From NCBI RefSeq assembly GCF_001039575.1, contig NZ_JIBT01000063.1:1-61554 (forward strand): 61,554 bases of DNA, written 5' to 3'. This document shows positions 1-7,800 of the stretch, one piece after another. A program made the position numbers and the translations under genes. Below the pieces are notes generated by a model, which saw nothing but the letters and a program-made list of their open reading frames with translations, did no database searches and was not told where the DNA came from. This stretch comes from Halomonas sp. PR-M31. GTDB taxonomy: Bacteria > Pseudomonadota > Gammaproteobacteria > Pseudomonadales > Halomonadaceae. The number at the start of each line of letters is the position of its first letter. The first letter of the stretch is position 1.

Positions 1-1677
1 CCGGATCCCGAGCTGCCGGCCGGCGCCGACAACAAGCCTGAGCCGTTCCATCTCTACTCCATGCGTCAGGCTATCGAGGAAGGCTTTATCCTCGATGTGC
101 TGCGTAACTACGTCACCTACAGCACTGCCTGGAAGCTTGCTCACCCCGATGGCGAGGACCAGGAGGTCGATTCCAAGAAGGCCTCGCGCACCCTGGCCAA
201 GTGGGTGCGGCTGCACCCCTACAACATCGCCCAACGCGTGGAAGTGATCGTCGAGCATTACCGTGACAATGTCCGCCATTTGCTCGATGGCCAGGCCAAG
301 GCCATGGTGGTCACGGCCAGCCGCCAGGAGGCGGTGCGCTACCAACTGGCCATGCGTCGGTATATCGAGGAGCGGAACTATGGTGACGTTCATCCCATGG
401 TGGCCTTCTCCGGCAGCGTGCCGCCCGATGAGGAGATCCCCGAGGAGGTCACCGAGACCAGCCAGTTGCTTAACCCCCGGCTCAAGGGCCGCGATCTGGC
501 CGAGGCGTTCGACACCGACGACTACAACGTGATGATCGCCGCCAACAAGTTCCAGACCGGCTTCGACCAGCCCAAGCTTTGCGCCATGTACGTGGACAAG
601 AAGCTGCGTGATGTGGACTGCGTACAGACCCTCTCGCGGCTCAACCGGCTGTTCCCTGGCAAGCAGACCTTCATCCTCGACTTCTACAACGACGAGCAGG
701 AGATCCTTGACGCTTTCGCGCCCTACTACCGCAAGGCCGAGCTGGCCGGCGTCTCCGACCCGCAAGTGGTGTACGACCTGCAGAACGGCCTGGACGCCAG
801 CGGTATCTACCATTGGCCCGAGGTGGAAGCCTTCGCCAAGGCCTTCTACGACCCCAAGGCACCTGCGTCGAGCCTCAGCTATCACTGCCGCCCCGCTCAG
901 GATCGCTTCAAGCAGCGCTATCAGCTGGCTCTGGAGCAGCTTCAGGTCTGGAAGGAAGCTCGCCAGGCCGCCGAGCAGAACGTCGATGACAAGGGCCTGA
1001 AGCGTGCTGAGCAGGAACTGAAGGACGCAGGCACCACCCGTGACGAGCTCGACCTGTTCCGCAAGAACCTGCAGAGCTTCGTGCGCACCTACGAATTCCT
1101 CAGTCAGATCGTCACCTTCGACGATCCCGAGCTGGAGCAGCTCTGTGTCTTCGGCCGCCATCTCCATCCACTGCTGCGCACCGATCGCCTCCTGGAGGAG
1201 GAGAACATCGACGTCAGCGAGCTGGAGCTGACCCACTACCGCCTCACCAAGCGCGAGGAGAAGCGCCTGCGCCTGGAAGAAGCCGAGGGCGACTACGGTC
1301 TCATCCCGGTCAGCGAGGTTGGCTCAGGCAAGCCCCACGACCCCGAAAAGCAGCGCCTTAACGAGATAATCGACCGGCTTAACGACCTCTACGGCGCCGA
1401 GGTCAGCGACGACGACAAGCTGCACTTCGCCAACGGCATCGCCGACCGCATAGAGCGCGACGAAGCCGTGATGGCCCAGGTGCGCAACCACAGCGAAGAC
1501 CAGGTGATGCACGGCCTTTTCCCGAAGAAGGTCACCGACGCCGTGCTCGACGCCCTCAGCGACCACGAGAAACTCAGCATGCCGTTGCTGGAAGACGAGG
1601 AGACGGGGAGGCAGTTTGCGCTGTTGATTTTGAAGCTGTTGGCGGGGAGGTCGAACCGTGACTCGCGTGCTGAGTAA
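1..1677 (+). CDS. hsdR: Type I restriction endonuclease subunit R, C-terminal part (5' truncated by window edge)
   Basis: The frame is open from base 1, so the gene begins outside the window and the ATG at 61 is internal. About 558 residues are visible. The first ones read PEPFHLYSMRQAIEEGFILD, typical of the second RecA-like domain of HsdR. A segment with QTGFDQPKLCAMYVDK and TLSRLNRLFPGKQTFILDF follows, matching the last helicase motifs of HsdR. The C-terminal half is helical and charged, as in the HsdM/HsdS-contacting domain. HsdR is the ATP-dependent translocase and nuclease of a type I restriction-modification complex. The nuclease domain and the hsdM/hsdS genes would lie to the left. 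GC content is high, unlike the next two genes, so the junction after 1677 is a composition boundary. Confidence 0.9.
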   Translation, partial: PDPELPAGADNKPEPFHLYSMRQAIEEGFILDVLRNYVTYSTAWKLAHPDGEDQEVDSKKASRTLAKWVRLHPYNIAQRVEVIVEHYRDNVRHLLDGQAKAMVVTASRQEAVRYQLAMRRYIEERNYGDVHPMVAFSGSVPPDEEIPEEVTETSQLLNPRLKGRDLAEAFDTDDYNVMIAANKFQTGFDQPKLCAMYVDKKLRDVDCVQTLSRLNRLFPGKQTFILDFYNDEQEILDAFAPYYRKAELAGVSDPQVVYDLQNGLDASGIYHWPEVEAFAKAFYDPKAPASSLSYHCRPAQDRFKQRYQLALEQLQVWKEARQAAEQNVDDKGLKRAEQELKDAGTTRDELDLFRKNLQSFVRTYEFLSQIVTFDDPELEQLCVFGRHLHPLLRTDRLLEEENIDVSELELTHYRLTKREEKRLRLEEAEGDYGLIPVSEVGSGKPHDPEKQRLNEIIDRLNDLYGAEVSDDDKLHFANGIADRIERDEAVMAQVRNHSEDQVMHGLFPKKVTDAVLDALSDHEKLSMPLLEDEETGRQFALLILKLLAGRSNRDSRAE

Positions 1678-1975
1678 AAACTTACGGTAGGAGTCTGTCA
1701 TGGCGGATAGCGATCCAAAACCGATATGTCGGAAAAGGCAGCATGCTCGTTGATTGGTGTTATATAGCCAAGTCAACGAAAATACAACGAAAAATCAGTG
1801 GTTTGATGTGGCGGTATAAGAATGTTGAACGCGCGCGCTCGTTCAAGTCAATAAACGAGCGCGCTGTCTAATACCTGTTATACGCTCGGGCTGGTAAGTC
1901 TGTTTTCTCACCAAAGCGGACATTTGACTCGTCCTGATATCGAGTAATTTTTTAGATAAACAAGGCTTATTTTTA
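1678..1975. other. Intergenic region between hsdR and the HamA-like gene
   Basis: No convincing gene in 298 bases. It holds the strong hairpin at 1833-1864 and a possible promoter for the downstream cassette: TTGACT at 1924-1929 and TAATTT at 1945-1950, with a short 15-base spacer. Base composition shifts here from GC-rich to AT-rich. The ribosome-binding site before the ATG at 1976 is weak (AAGG about 10 bases upstream). Confidence 0.5.
1833..1864. repeat. 11-bp perfect inverted repeat (hairpin)
   Basis: GCGCGCTCGTT at 1833-1843 pairs perfectly with AACGAGCGCGC at 1854-1864 around a 10-base loop. It lies about 155 bases past hsdR. No T-run follows, so it is not a classical intrinsic terminator. 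It could end hsdR transcripts with Rho or act as an operator for the next cassette. Confidence 0.6.
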
Positions 1976-2824
1976 ATGACTCCAGATCAAAGCTGGGCTG
2001 CACTTGAGATCACTGGCTTTCCAATTGATGATGATTGTGTCGGGTCAAAATGGAAAGTTGAGAATGAAGATCAATTGGCTCGCCTTATAGCAATAGTTGT
2101 TATGGGGCAGGCTGCGCAGGCAGCTCATATTATTGATGAATTGTTACCAGCAGCACCTGCATTTACTAATGAGGCACTCAAAGAGGAAGCAGTGATAAAG
2201 TTCACTGTTCAGGAAGTGGCTCAAACTCCACGAATGGGCTATCCCAGAATTCAAAGGGATGGCTTGATATTTGAAATTATTTCTTGGATAGCTGCCAAAC
2301 AGGTGTCCGGTGAAAAAAGCTTTCTTAAAGACCCGCACACGAGCTCTACATCTCAAGGTTTAGACGGGATCATGATAGAGCTTAACGAAGATGGCAGTGA
2401 AATACTCAAATCCACCATCTTTGAAGATAAGTGCACGGACAACCCTCGAGATACATTTACGCAGAAAGTAATACCTGGGTTCTTAGATCGGCACGGAAAC
2501 ACAAGAAATGCAGAACTTATTGCTGCCGCTGCAACCCTTATCCAGTTGAGTGGAGTTAGTAATGTGCAGGCCATGTCTATGGTTCGCAAGGTAATTGATA
2601 ACTCAAGCAGACAATATCGAGCAGGTTTTGCGTTAACTCAGGATTTCGATACGGAGGAAGCCCAAAAGGCACTGTTTAAAGGGTATAACAAAATAAAGGA
2701 TATAAACCAGGAACAACGCATTGGTGCAAGCCTCATTGTAGATGGTAAGTTAAGGGATTGGTTTGATGCGTTGGCAACAAAAATCATTGCTTACATAAAA
2801 CAGTTAGATGCGGAGCAGGATTAA
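1976..2824 (+). CDS. HamA-like PD-(D/E)XK nuclease effector of a Hachiman-like defence cassette
   Basis: 282 residues. The middle of the protein has a Gln-Gly-Leu-Asp-Gly-Ile motif (about residues 128-133), then after about 20 residues Ile-Phe-Glu-Asp-Lys (about 147-152). Together these fit the D...E-x-K core of a PD-(D/E)XK nuclease as in DUF1837/HamA proteins. The stop codon overlaps the ATG of the large helicase gene by one base (TAATG), implying translational coupling. In Hachiman, HamA is a DNA nuclease held inactive by the helicase HamB until damaged or invading DNA is sensed. The gene is clearly AT-richer than hsdR and the core genes, a sign of transfer. The HamA assignment rests on motif, size and partner, not on a search. 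Another nuclease family paired with a helicase is the alternative. Confidence 0.6.
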   Translation: MTPDQSWAALEITGFPIDDDCVGSKWKVENEDQLARLIAIVVMGQAAQAAHIIDELLPAAPAFTNEALKEEAVIKFTVQEVAQTPRMGYPRIQRDGLIFEIISWIAAKQVSGEKSFLKDPHTSSTSQGLDGIMIELNEDGSEILKSTIFEDKCTDNPRDTFTQKVIPGFLDRHGNTRNAELIAAAATLIQLSGVSNVQAMSMVRKVIDNSSRQYRAGFALTQDFDTEEAQKALFKGYNKIKDINQEQRIGASLIVDGKLRDWFDALATKIIAYIKQLDAEQD

Positions 2825-5800
2825 TGTTTGATCCAGAAACAGCTTCACTCCTTCGATCTGCTCCCGAGTTCCCTGACTTAGCCCCTAAAGACCTGCCGCA
2901 ACTCTTAACCGGTCACTATGCGCAGATTGTCTCTATGAGGCTTGGTGGAGAAGAACAATTAGGCCAGGAAGGTGGTTGGACATTAGATCGTATTGCGGAC
3001 ACCTATGAGCTAGTAGTTTCTATCAATAGCGATCCGTCTATTAGGCGATCCTCTGCATTTGTTGCTGCGAGTGCTCAGCAATTGATAGCAAGGAGAGAGG
3101 AATTATTAGAAGAAGAGATTGCCGAGAGGGAAAATGTCAGCAGGGATCGTTTAGCACCTGAAATTGCGGCTGTCCTTCTATTTCTTGCGGCTGAACAATA
3201 CGCAGATGCCCTTGAAGCCGCATCCAAGGTGAAAATCGAAAAGGAGGGGCAGCATTACCTTGTTACCGAATTAGTCAGACATATAGTAGATTTGGCTAAA
3301 GGTCGGCTAGTAGATATTGTTAATAGGAGCAATGAAAGAGTAGGTTTTGTTGTAGAGCAGGAAGGTAATGTCGAATTTTCTGCTTTTATCGCACTGGTTC
3401 AGTCTCTAGTCTTCGGCATAGAAGATCTATCAAAAATAATCTTAGGAATTGGTTTGGACGATGCCCAAACCCAATCTCCCAAAGCGATTTTTGAGCATGT
3501 CAAATCACTAGCAGCTTCAATCAAGAGGGATGCCTTGGCATGTGGAGTAGAATTCACGTTTCCTGGGATTACTCACCTAGCATCATTACTCACTGCAACA
3601 TATGATGGGATATCTGAATCTGCGCTCACTAAGCTAGAGCCCCCACAGGGCTCTGGGACTGAATTTTGGCATAATTGGATAGCGTTACGAGCAAAAAAAT
3701 TCCCTTATATTTGGCCTAATCACAGAAAGGCTCTCACAGAGGGTTTCCACCACATTGGTACGTCTGCTGTAATGGTTTTACCAACAGGAGCCGGAAAAAC
3801 GACTATTTCCTCAATAAAAATCGCTAGTGCTTTATCGCAGGGGAAAAAGGTAATTTTTCTTGCCCCAACTCATGCGCTTGTTGAGCAGCTTACCGTCGAT
3901 CTGCAAGAGATGTTCCCCCAAGACATTTTAGGTTCGACAGTATCAAGTGACTTTGACTTGCTTTTCCAGGTTGGTGCAGTTCTCCCTGAAATTGAGGTAA
4001 TGACACCTGAGAGATGCTTAGCAATGCTCTCTTTCTCTCCAGAATCCTTTGATGATGTTGGCTTATTAGTATTTGATGAATGTCATTTGCTCAGCCCGCA
4101 ATCGGGAAAGATACGCAGATCGTTAGATAGTATGCTTTGCTTGCTTGCATTCAATAGAATTGCCCCAGAAGCGGATACTCTTTTTCTCTCTGCGATGGTG
4201 AAAAACGGAGAAGAATTTGCAAAATGGATTAATCAATTAACGGGTAGAAGTTGTATTAGCGTTGATCTGCTATGGAAGCCGAGCAGGCAGGCTCGCGGAG
4301 TTGTAATTTACGCAGAGAATGACGTTCAATCCATAAAAGTAAACGCAAAAAATGTGCAAGCGCGTCTTGATAAGCAGGCCGGGAGCCGTGCCGCAAATTT
4401 AAGATCTGCTTCATCCAGGGAGTTGGTCATAAATCCTTATGCCATTTGGGGCTTACAGCACAATTGGCTGGATTTGGAAAACAATAATGCGATCTGTACT
4501 TTCACAAAGCTAATGCAGGATAAAGTTTTACTTAGCGGAAAGCTTTATCAAAATAACTTAGCCATCACCCCTAATGTAAACAGCGTTGCTTCAACATTGG
4601 CCGTGACAAGTGCCAGTAGTCGACTCAAAACTATTGTATTTGTTAACCAAAAGTCTCATGCCATATCTACTGCTAAAAGTATTTCTATTGCGCTTGGTCA
4701 AAACATTGTCCCAACGGTAGATGAAAATCACAGATGGGATGCGTTAGAGTTAGAGCTTGGAGGGCTTGAGCATTCATTGCTAACCAAGGGAAGCGCCGCA
4801 GTCCCCCATAACGCATCGATGCTACGCATTGAAAGAGAGCTGTCTGAACGTATGTATAAACGTGCAGACGGTGCAATGGTTATTGTTGCTACCCCAACGT
4901 TAGCTCAAGGCCTTAATCTCCCTGCGCAAATGGCGATTTTGGCAGGAGATAAACGTGCTGAAAAGGATGGTCGCCAACTTTTGGAGGCGCATGAATTATT
5001 GAATGCTGCGGCACGCGCAGGTAGAGCTGGGCATCTTGCAAATGGAATTGTATTGCTAGTACCCGAGCCGATTCTCATTTTTCCTGAAAATAGAAGCTTG
5101 AACAGAGATGTCGTAAGTAAATTGCAGTCATTAATCCCAGAAGATGACAGATGTGTAGAAATTTCAGACCCAATATCTAGGGTTTTAGATGAAATTTCCA
5201 ATGGCAATACCCTAGACCGTGACGTGATGTACTTAGTTAATCGACTCTCAACCCTGAGTGATTCTGAAAACGATGAAAGCTCATTTTTCAACCTTAAATC
5301 CTCTTTTGCTGCATTCCGATCTGGGACGAATAATGAAGAGCAGAGATTTGATGCCCAATTAGTTGAGTTGGAAAATCTTGTGAAGCTTAAAAACAGCGAT
5401 GAAATTGATCAGTCTCTATCAATTCTAGCGTCACAAAGTGGGTTGCCACCACTTGTACTTTCACGTTTGAGGTCCGCGATTACTAAAAATATTGGAGCTT
5501 TACCAACGTCAATTAATGAGTGGGCTATTTGGCTATTCAATTGGTTTAAGACTGATCCAGAAGCTAAAGAACTGTTACTCTTTGATGTAAAAATGTCAAT
5601 TCTCGGGGCAACTGGACGAAATAAAAATGGTGAGCTCTCTGATGACGTTCTAGATGCCCTATCTCCGGGGGTATGTGCGTGGCTAAGTGGCTCACCACTA
5701 AGAGACGTAGAGAGTGCTTTGGGGGGCAATCCAGATTCAGATAATGCAACCGCAAAAGCCTGTCCACGAGCTAGAGAGTTGGTCGGAACAGTTTTACCAA

Positions 5801-6018
5801 GAGGCCTTTCTTTTATTATGGGTTTGGTGACACGTATTGTTACTGAAATAAGTCCGTACGATAACCAGGAGAGTCTATCTTCCGAAGTAGTAGAAGCACT
5901 AAGTACAGCAATCCGTTTAGGTTATGATAGCCCTGAAAAGCTAGCTTTCTCAATTGCAAATCCTGCTATTTTATGCCGGGTTGCAGTTCACCAAGCTTAT
6001 TCTCAAAAAATGCCTTAA
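2824..6018 (+). CDS. Large SF2 DEAD/DEAH-box helicase, HamB-like
   Basis: 1064 residues. An N-terminal domain of about 310 residues of unknown function precedes a complete SF2 core: motif I PTGAGKTT (about 319-326), motif II DECH (about 418), motif III SAM (about 456), motif V in ATPTLAQGLNLPAQ (about 690-703) and motif VI in AARAGRAGH (about 728). The last 300 residues are helical. The order and spacing resemble Ski2-like helicases, which include HamB. It would bind or translocate on nucleic acid and control the nuclease encoded just upstream, to which it is coupled by a one-base overlap. AGGA a few bases before the ATG serves as ribosome-binding site. The gene is AT-rich like its partner. 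The helicase call is firm; membership of Hachiman is inference. Confidence 0.7.
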   Translation: MFDPETASLLRSAPEFPDLAPKDLPQLLTGHYAQIVSMRLGGEEQLGQEGGWTLDRIADTYELVVSINSDPSIRRSSAFVAASAQQLIARREELLEEEIAERENVSRDRLAPEIAAVLLFLAAEQYADALEAASKVKIEKEGQHYLVTELVRHIVDLAKGRLVDIVNRSNERVGFVVEQEGNVEFSAFIALVQSLVFGIEDLSKIILGIGLDDAQTQSPKAIFEHVKSLAASIKRDALACGVEFTFPGITHLASLLTATYDGISESALTKLEPPQGSGTEFWHNWIALRAKKFPYIWPNHRKALTEGFHHIGTSAVMVLPTGAGKTTISSIKIASALSQGKKVIFLAPTHALVEQLTVDLQEMFPQDILGSTVSSDFDLLFQVGAVLPEIEVMTPERCLAMLSFSPESFDDVGLLVFDECHLLSPQSGKIRRSLDSMLCLLAFNRIAPEADTLFLSAMVKNGEEFAKWINQLTGRSCISVDLLWKPSRQARGVVIYAENDVQSIKVNAKNVQARLDKQAGSRAANLRSASSRELVINPYAIWGLQHNWLDLENNNAICTFTKLMQDKVLLSGKLYQNNLAITPNVNSVASTLAVTSASSRLKTIVFVNQKSHAISTAKSISIALGQNIVPTVDENHRWDALELELGGLEHSLLTKGSAAVPHNASMLRIERELSERMYKRADGAMVIVATPTLAQGLNLPAQMAILAGDKRAEKDGRQLLEAHELLNAAARAGRAGHLANGIVLLVPEPILIFPENRSLNRDVVSKLQSLIPEDDRCVEISDPISRVLDEISNGNTLDRDVMYLVNRLSTLSDSENDESSFFNLKSSFAAFRSGTNNEEQRFDAQLVELENLVKLKNSDEIDQSLSILASQSGLPPLVLSRLRSAITKNIGALPTSINEWAIWLFNWFKTDPEAKELLLFDVKMSILGATGRNKNGELSDDVLDALSPGVCAWLSGSPLRDVESALGGNPDSDNATAKACPRARELVGTVLPRGLSFIMGLVTRIVTEISPYDNQESLSSEVVEALSTAIRLGYDSPEKLAFSIANPAILCRVAVHQAYSQKMP

Positions 6019-6430
6019 CAGGATATCCAATGAAGTCGAATTTGAGATTTTCAATGTCTGCTATTGGTCGGATTCAGACATCGAGATCATGGTCCATATC
6101 GCGTATAACAATCGGCTGCACGGCGACCAGTTTTCCGACGCTTTCGCGGCTCCAAACCGGCGCGTGAGCCGGGCGTAAATTTGCACTGGCTGAGTGTCCT
6201 CTTTTAGCCGTAAGAGATCAGCATGCCTTTGAGGCGAGCAGTTTTTCGCTCCCCCTGAGGCATGCTATTCGGGAGAGAGGAAGATCTCAAACGGTACACG
6301 AGCGGTACACACACCAGATTCGTTTGCTATCCTCATCTTTCGCTAACCTACTGATTCCAAAGAACTGTACCTTTCGCTCAATTACGGTTGCTTTTCCTTT
6401 TGTATCAGTAACTTATTGTTTTAAAAGCGA
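6019..6430. other. Intergenic boundary region left of the first tRNA-Met fragment
   Basis: About 410 bases with no gene I can support. A GC-richer reading frame ends near 6178 (… NRRVSRA), which may be the tail of a lost gene. The region then holds a long hairpin (6220-6266) and the direct repeat CGGTACAC at 6292-6299 and 6303-6310, 11 bases apart. Repeats of that kind occur next to integration sites, but no integrase is present here. Confidence 0.4.
6220..6266. repeat. 9-bp inverted repeat with inner GAGC/GCTC stem
   Basis: AGCATGCCT at 6220-6228 pairs with AGGCATGCT at 6258-6266. A second short stem, GAGC...GCTC, sits inside the loop. The two-part stem could fold as one long imperfect hairpin. 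It lies just left of the tRNA-Met fragment. Confidence 0.5.
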
Positions 6431-6476
6431 ACTCATAATCCCTTGGTCGCAGGTTCGAGTCCTGCTGGGCCCACCA
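6431..6476 (+). repeat. 3' half of tRNA-Met(CAU): left attachment-site-like repeat
   Basis: The 46 bases run from the CTCATAA anticodon loop through the variable loop, the T arm (GCAGG-TTCGAGT-CCTGC) and the acceptor 3' strand TGGGCCC to A and CCA. No 5' half of the tRNA is present upstream. A copy with one mismatch lies at 14551-14596 in the same orientation. Such 3'-tRNA duplicates are the usual footprint of integrative elements. Together the two copies bound an 8.1 kb segment. Confidence 0.85.
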
Positions 6477-6627
6477 TTAAAATCAATACGTTATAAATAT
6501 TTATTCTGAGATTTCTCTTGGCTGTCTTCGCTTAGGAAGCACATGGGAAGCAGCGCAGGAAAAACCAGCTATTCCGTTCCATCGCAGTAGCCGTCCTTTG
6601 TTGCTCTGCCACCGCCGTCCCCATCGC

Positions 6628-6927
6628 CTAATAGACGGTGTCGTTCCAGCCCCACACATGGTGTTCACTTTTTTCTTGATGCCAGTTGGTTGAGTCTATT
6701 GGCTGAATCTCGGTCGGCTCCCAACAAGTAAGGGCGCGCAGTACATGATCCTCACCCTCAACCAGCTGGAACGGCACCTGTTCAAGGCGGCCGATATTCT
6801 GCGTGGGTAGCCGTTCTAGCACGTCTTTCAGGTAGGCGTAAGACTTGTGGTTGTTCAACAGCTTGGCGTACTGGATCAGGCTCATGATGGCGGCGGCACG
6901 CTGGCCACTGCACAGTGAGCCGGTGGC
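6628..6927 (-). pseudogene. IS66-family transposase (TnpC) C-terminal remnant
   Basis: The minus-strand frame is open from 6927 and contains SGQRAAAIMSLIQYAKL followed by YAYLKDVLERLPTQ, the C-terminal signature of IS66 TnpC transposases. The rest of the transposase (about 400 residues) and the tnpA/tnpB genes are missing. After LPTQ the sequence departs from the usual LLPH.W ending and stops at 6628. It is a degraded scar of an insertion sequence and cannot transpose. Homology is from recognition of the motif. Confidence 0.7.
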
Positions 6928-6974
6928 TTAATGTACTTGGCCACTACAGAAGCACCGAAGACACGAAATGTCGC

Positions 6975-7015
6975 CACTTTCACCGAGAGTGAAAGTGACG
7001 CCAAGAGTGAAAGTG
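6975..7015. repeat. Three copies of a 9-bp element (CACTTTCAC / GTGAAAGTG)
   Basis: CACTTTCAC at 6975-6983 is followed by its reverse complement GTGAAAGTG at 6989-6997 and again at 7007-7015. The first two form a perfect hairpin with a 5-base loop. The last two are direct repeats 18 bases apart. They sit directly upstream of the toxin gene promoter region, so they are candidate binding sites for the antitoxin. Confidence 0.55.
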
Positions 7016-7037
7016 CGCTGCGACAAACCTGTTATTA

Positions 7038-7055
7038 TGTAGCTTTTAAGCTACA
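7038..7055. promoter_or_regulatory. Operator-like dyad before the toxin-antitoxin operon
   Basis: TGTAGCTT-TT-AAGCTACA is a perfect 8-bp-arm dyad ending 10 bases before the toxin ATG. A possible -10 element (TATTAT, 7032-7037 region) abuts it. Location and symmetry fit an autoregulatory site for the HTH antitoxin. This is inference from position. Confidence 0.5.
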
Positions 7056-7065
7056 ATATCCTTTC

Positions 7066-7398
7066 ATGACAGAGCTGACGCATTACCTGACCGCCGATGG
7101 CCACGACCCTTTCCAGGCCTGGCTGGACGCCACCAAACGCAAGGATCGCCACGCCGCCATGCGCGTGCTGACCCGTCTCAACCGTCTGGCTGCTGGGAAT
7201 GTCGGCGATGCCAAAGCTGTGGGCGACGGCGTAATGGAGTTGCGAATCGACTATGGCCCAGGCTATCGCGTCTATTACGCCAAGATAGGCCAACGCCTAG
7301 TCATGCTGTTGATAGGCGGGAGCAAGAAGCGCCAGCAAGCCGACATCGAGCAGGCCAAGGCGTTTCTAGTTGACCACCGAAGGAGGACTAAGGAATGA
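7066..7398 (+). CDS. RelE/HigB-like toxin (addiction module killer protein)
   Basis: 110 residues starting at the ATG at 7066; longer upstream frames run through the operator repeats and lack support. The C-terminal half has MELRIDYGPGYRVYYAK, then RLVMLLIGGSKKRQQADIEQAKAFL, the signature of the phage-derived Gp49-like/HigB branch of the RelE superfamily. Members cleave ribosome-associated mRNA. The gene overlaps the downstream antitoxin gene by 4 bases (ATGA). Toxin-first order is typical of HigBA. The start is preceded by the operator dyad, with little space for a ribosome-binding site. Confidence 0.85.
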   Translation: MTELTHYLTADGHDPFQAWLDATKRKDRHAAMRVLTRLNRLAAGNVGDAKAVGDGVMELRIDYGPGYRVYYAKIGQRLVMLLIGGSKKRQQADIEQAKAFLVDHRRRTKE

Positions 7399-7697
7399 AA
7401 AGCCACGATGAAGCGGTCATCGAGATGTTGCGTAGCGACCCCACCATGGCTGCCGAGTACTTGCGCACTGCATTCAACGAGTTGGATGAAGAAGGCGGGG
7501 AGCCGGCATTTTTAATGGCGCTGCGTCATGTCGTCGAAGCGCAAGGCGGTATGGCCGCGATTGCTGAGCGGGCCAAGGTGTCACGCGAAAGCCTGTACCG
7601 CGCCTTGTCGCGCACTGGTAATCCCACACTCAAGACCTTGACCACGGTTATCAAGGCGACTGGGATTCAATTTCACGACCTGACTCACGCGCCGTAG
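7395..7697 (+). CDS. HigA-like HTH antitoxin
   Basis: 100 residues. An N-terminal segment (about 1-40) is the likely toxin-binding part. Residues about 43-95 hold a Cro/C1-type helix-turn-helix: VVEAQGGMAAIAERAKVSRE, then SLYRALSRTGNPTLKTL. This is the standard 'probable addiction module antidote protein' architecture. Its ATG overlaps the toxin stop codon and AAGGA lies just upstream. It should neutralise the 110-aa toxin and repress the operon through the upstream dyad or the repeated 9-mers. Confidence 0.85.
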   Translation: MKSHDEAVIEMLRSDPTMAAEYLRTAFNELDEEGGEPAFLMALRHVVEAQGGMAAIAERAKVSRESLYRALSRTGNPTLKTLTTVIKATGIQFHDLTHAP

Positions 7698-7710
7698 AAA
7701 GGCAGAAGCG

Positions 7711-7769
7711 CAGCGGATTTAAATCCGCCGCTGGAAACAGTGTCGGTGCGAGTCCGAGCACCGGCGCCA
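7711..7769 (+). pseudogene. 3' half of tRNA-Leu(UAA), degenerate
   Basis: The bases around 7713-7728 resemble the anticodon arm of tRNA-Leu(UAA), with GCGGA and TCCGC flanking TTTAAA (one A shorter than the usual loop). A long variable arm CGCTGGAAACAGTG follows, then a T arm in which the loop reads TGCGAGT rather than TTCGAGT, and the acceptor strand CACCGGC-G-CCA. No 5' half exists upstream. It is a second tRNA-derived scar and cannot be a working tRNA. It sits 14 bases past the antitoxin gene. Confidence 0.75.
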
Positions 7770-7800
7770 TTTCAAGATCAGCAGTGTCTGCTCCACTCGA

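Noticed and set aside
1324-1776. Minus-strand reading frame of 150 codons opposite hsdR
   Set aside because: It lies antisense to a clear coding sequence with GC-rich third positions and shows no family; it is a shadow of hsdR.
5954-6178. Plus-strand frame ending NRRVSRA after the HamB-like gene
   Set aside because: Its first part overlaps the helicase gene in another frame, and no family or ribosome-binding site supports it; the tail may be a remnant but cannot be called.
6431-6476. Functional tRNA gene at 6431 or 14551
   Set aside because: Only the 3' half is present; D arm and acceptor 5' strand are missing.
7719-7734. Palindrome GCGGATTTAAATCCGC as an operator for HigA
   Set aside because: It is explained by the anticodon stem of the tRNA-Leu fragment and lies downstream of the antitoxin gene.
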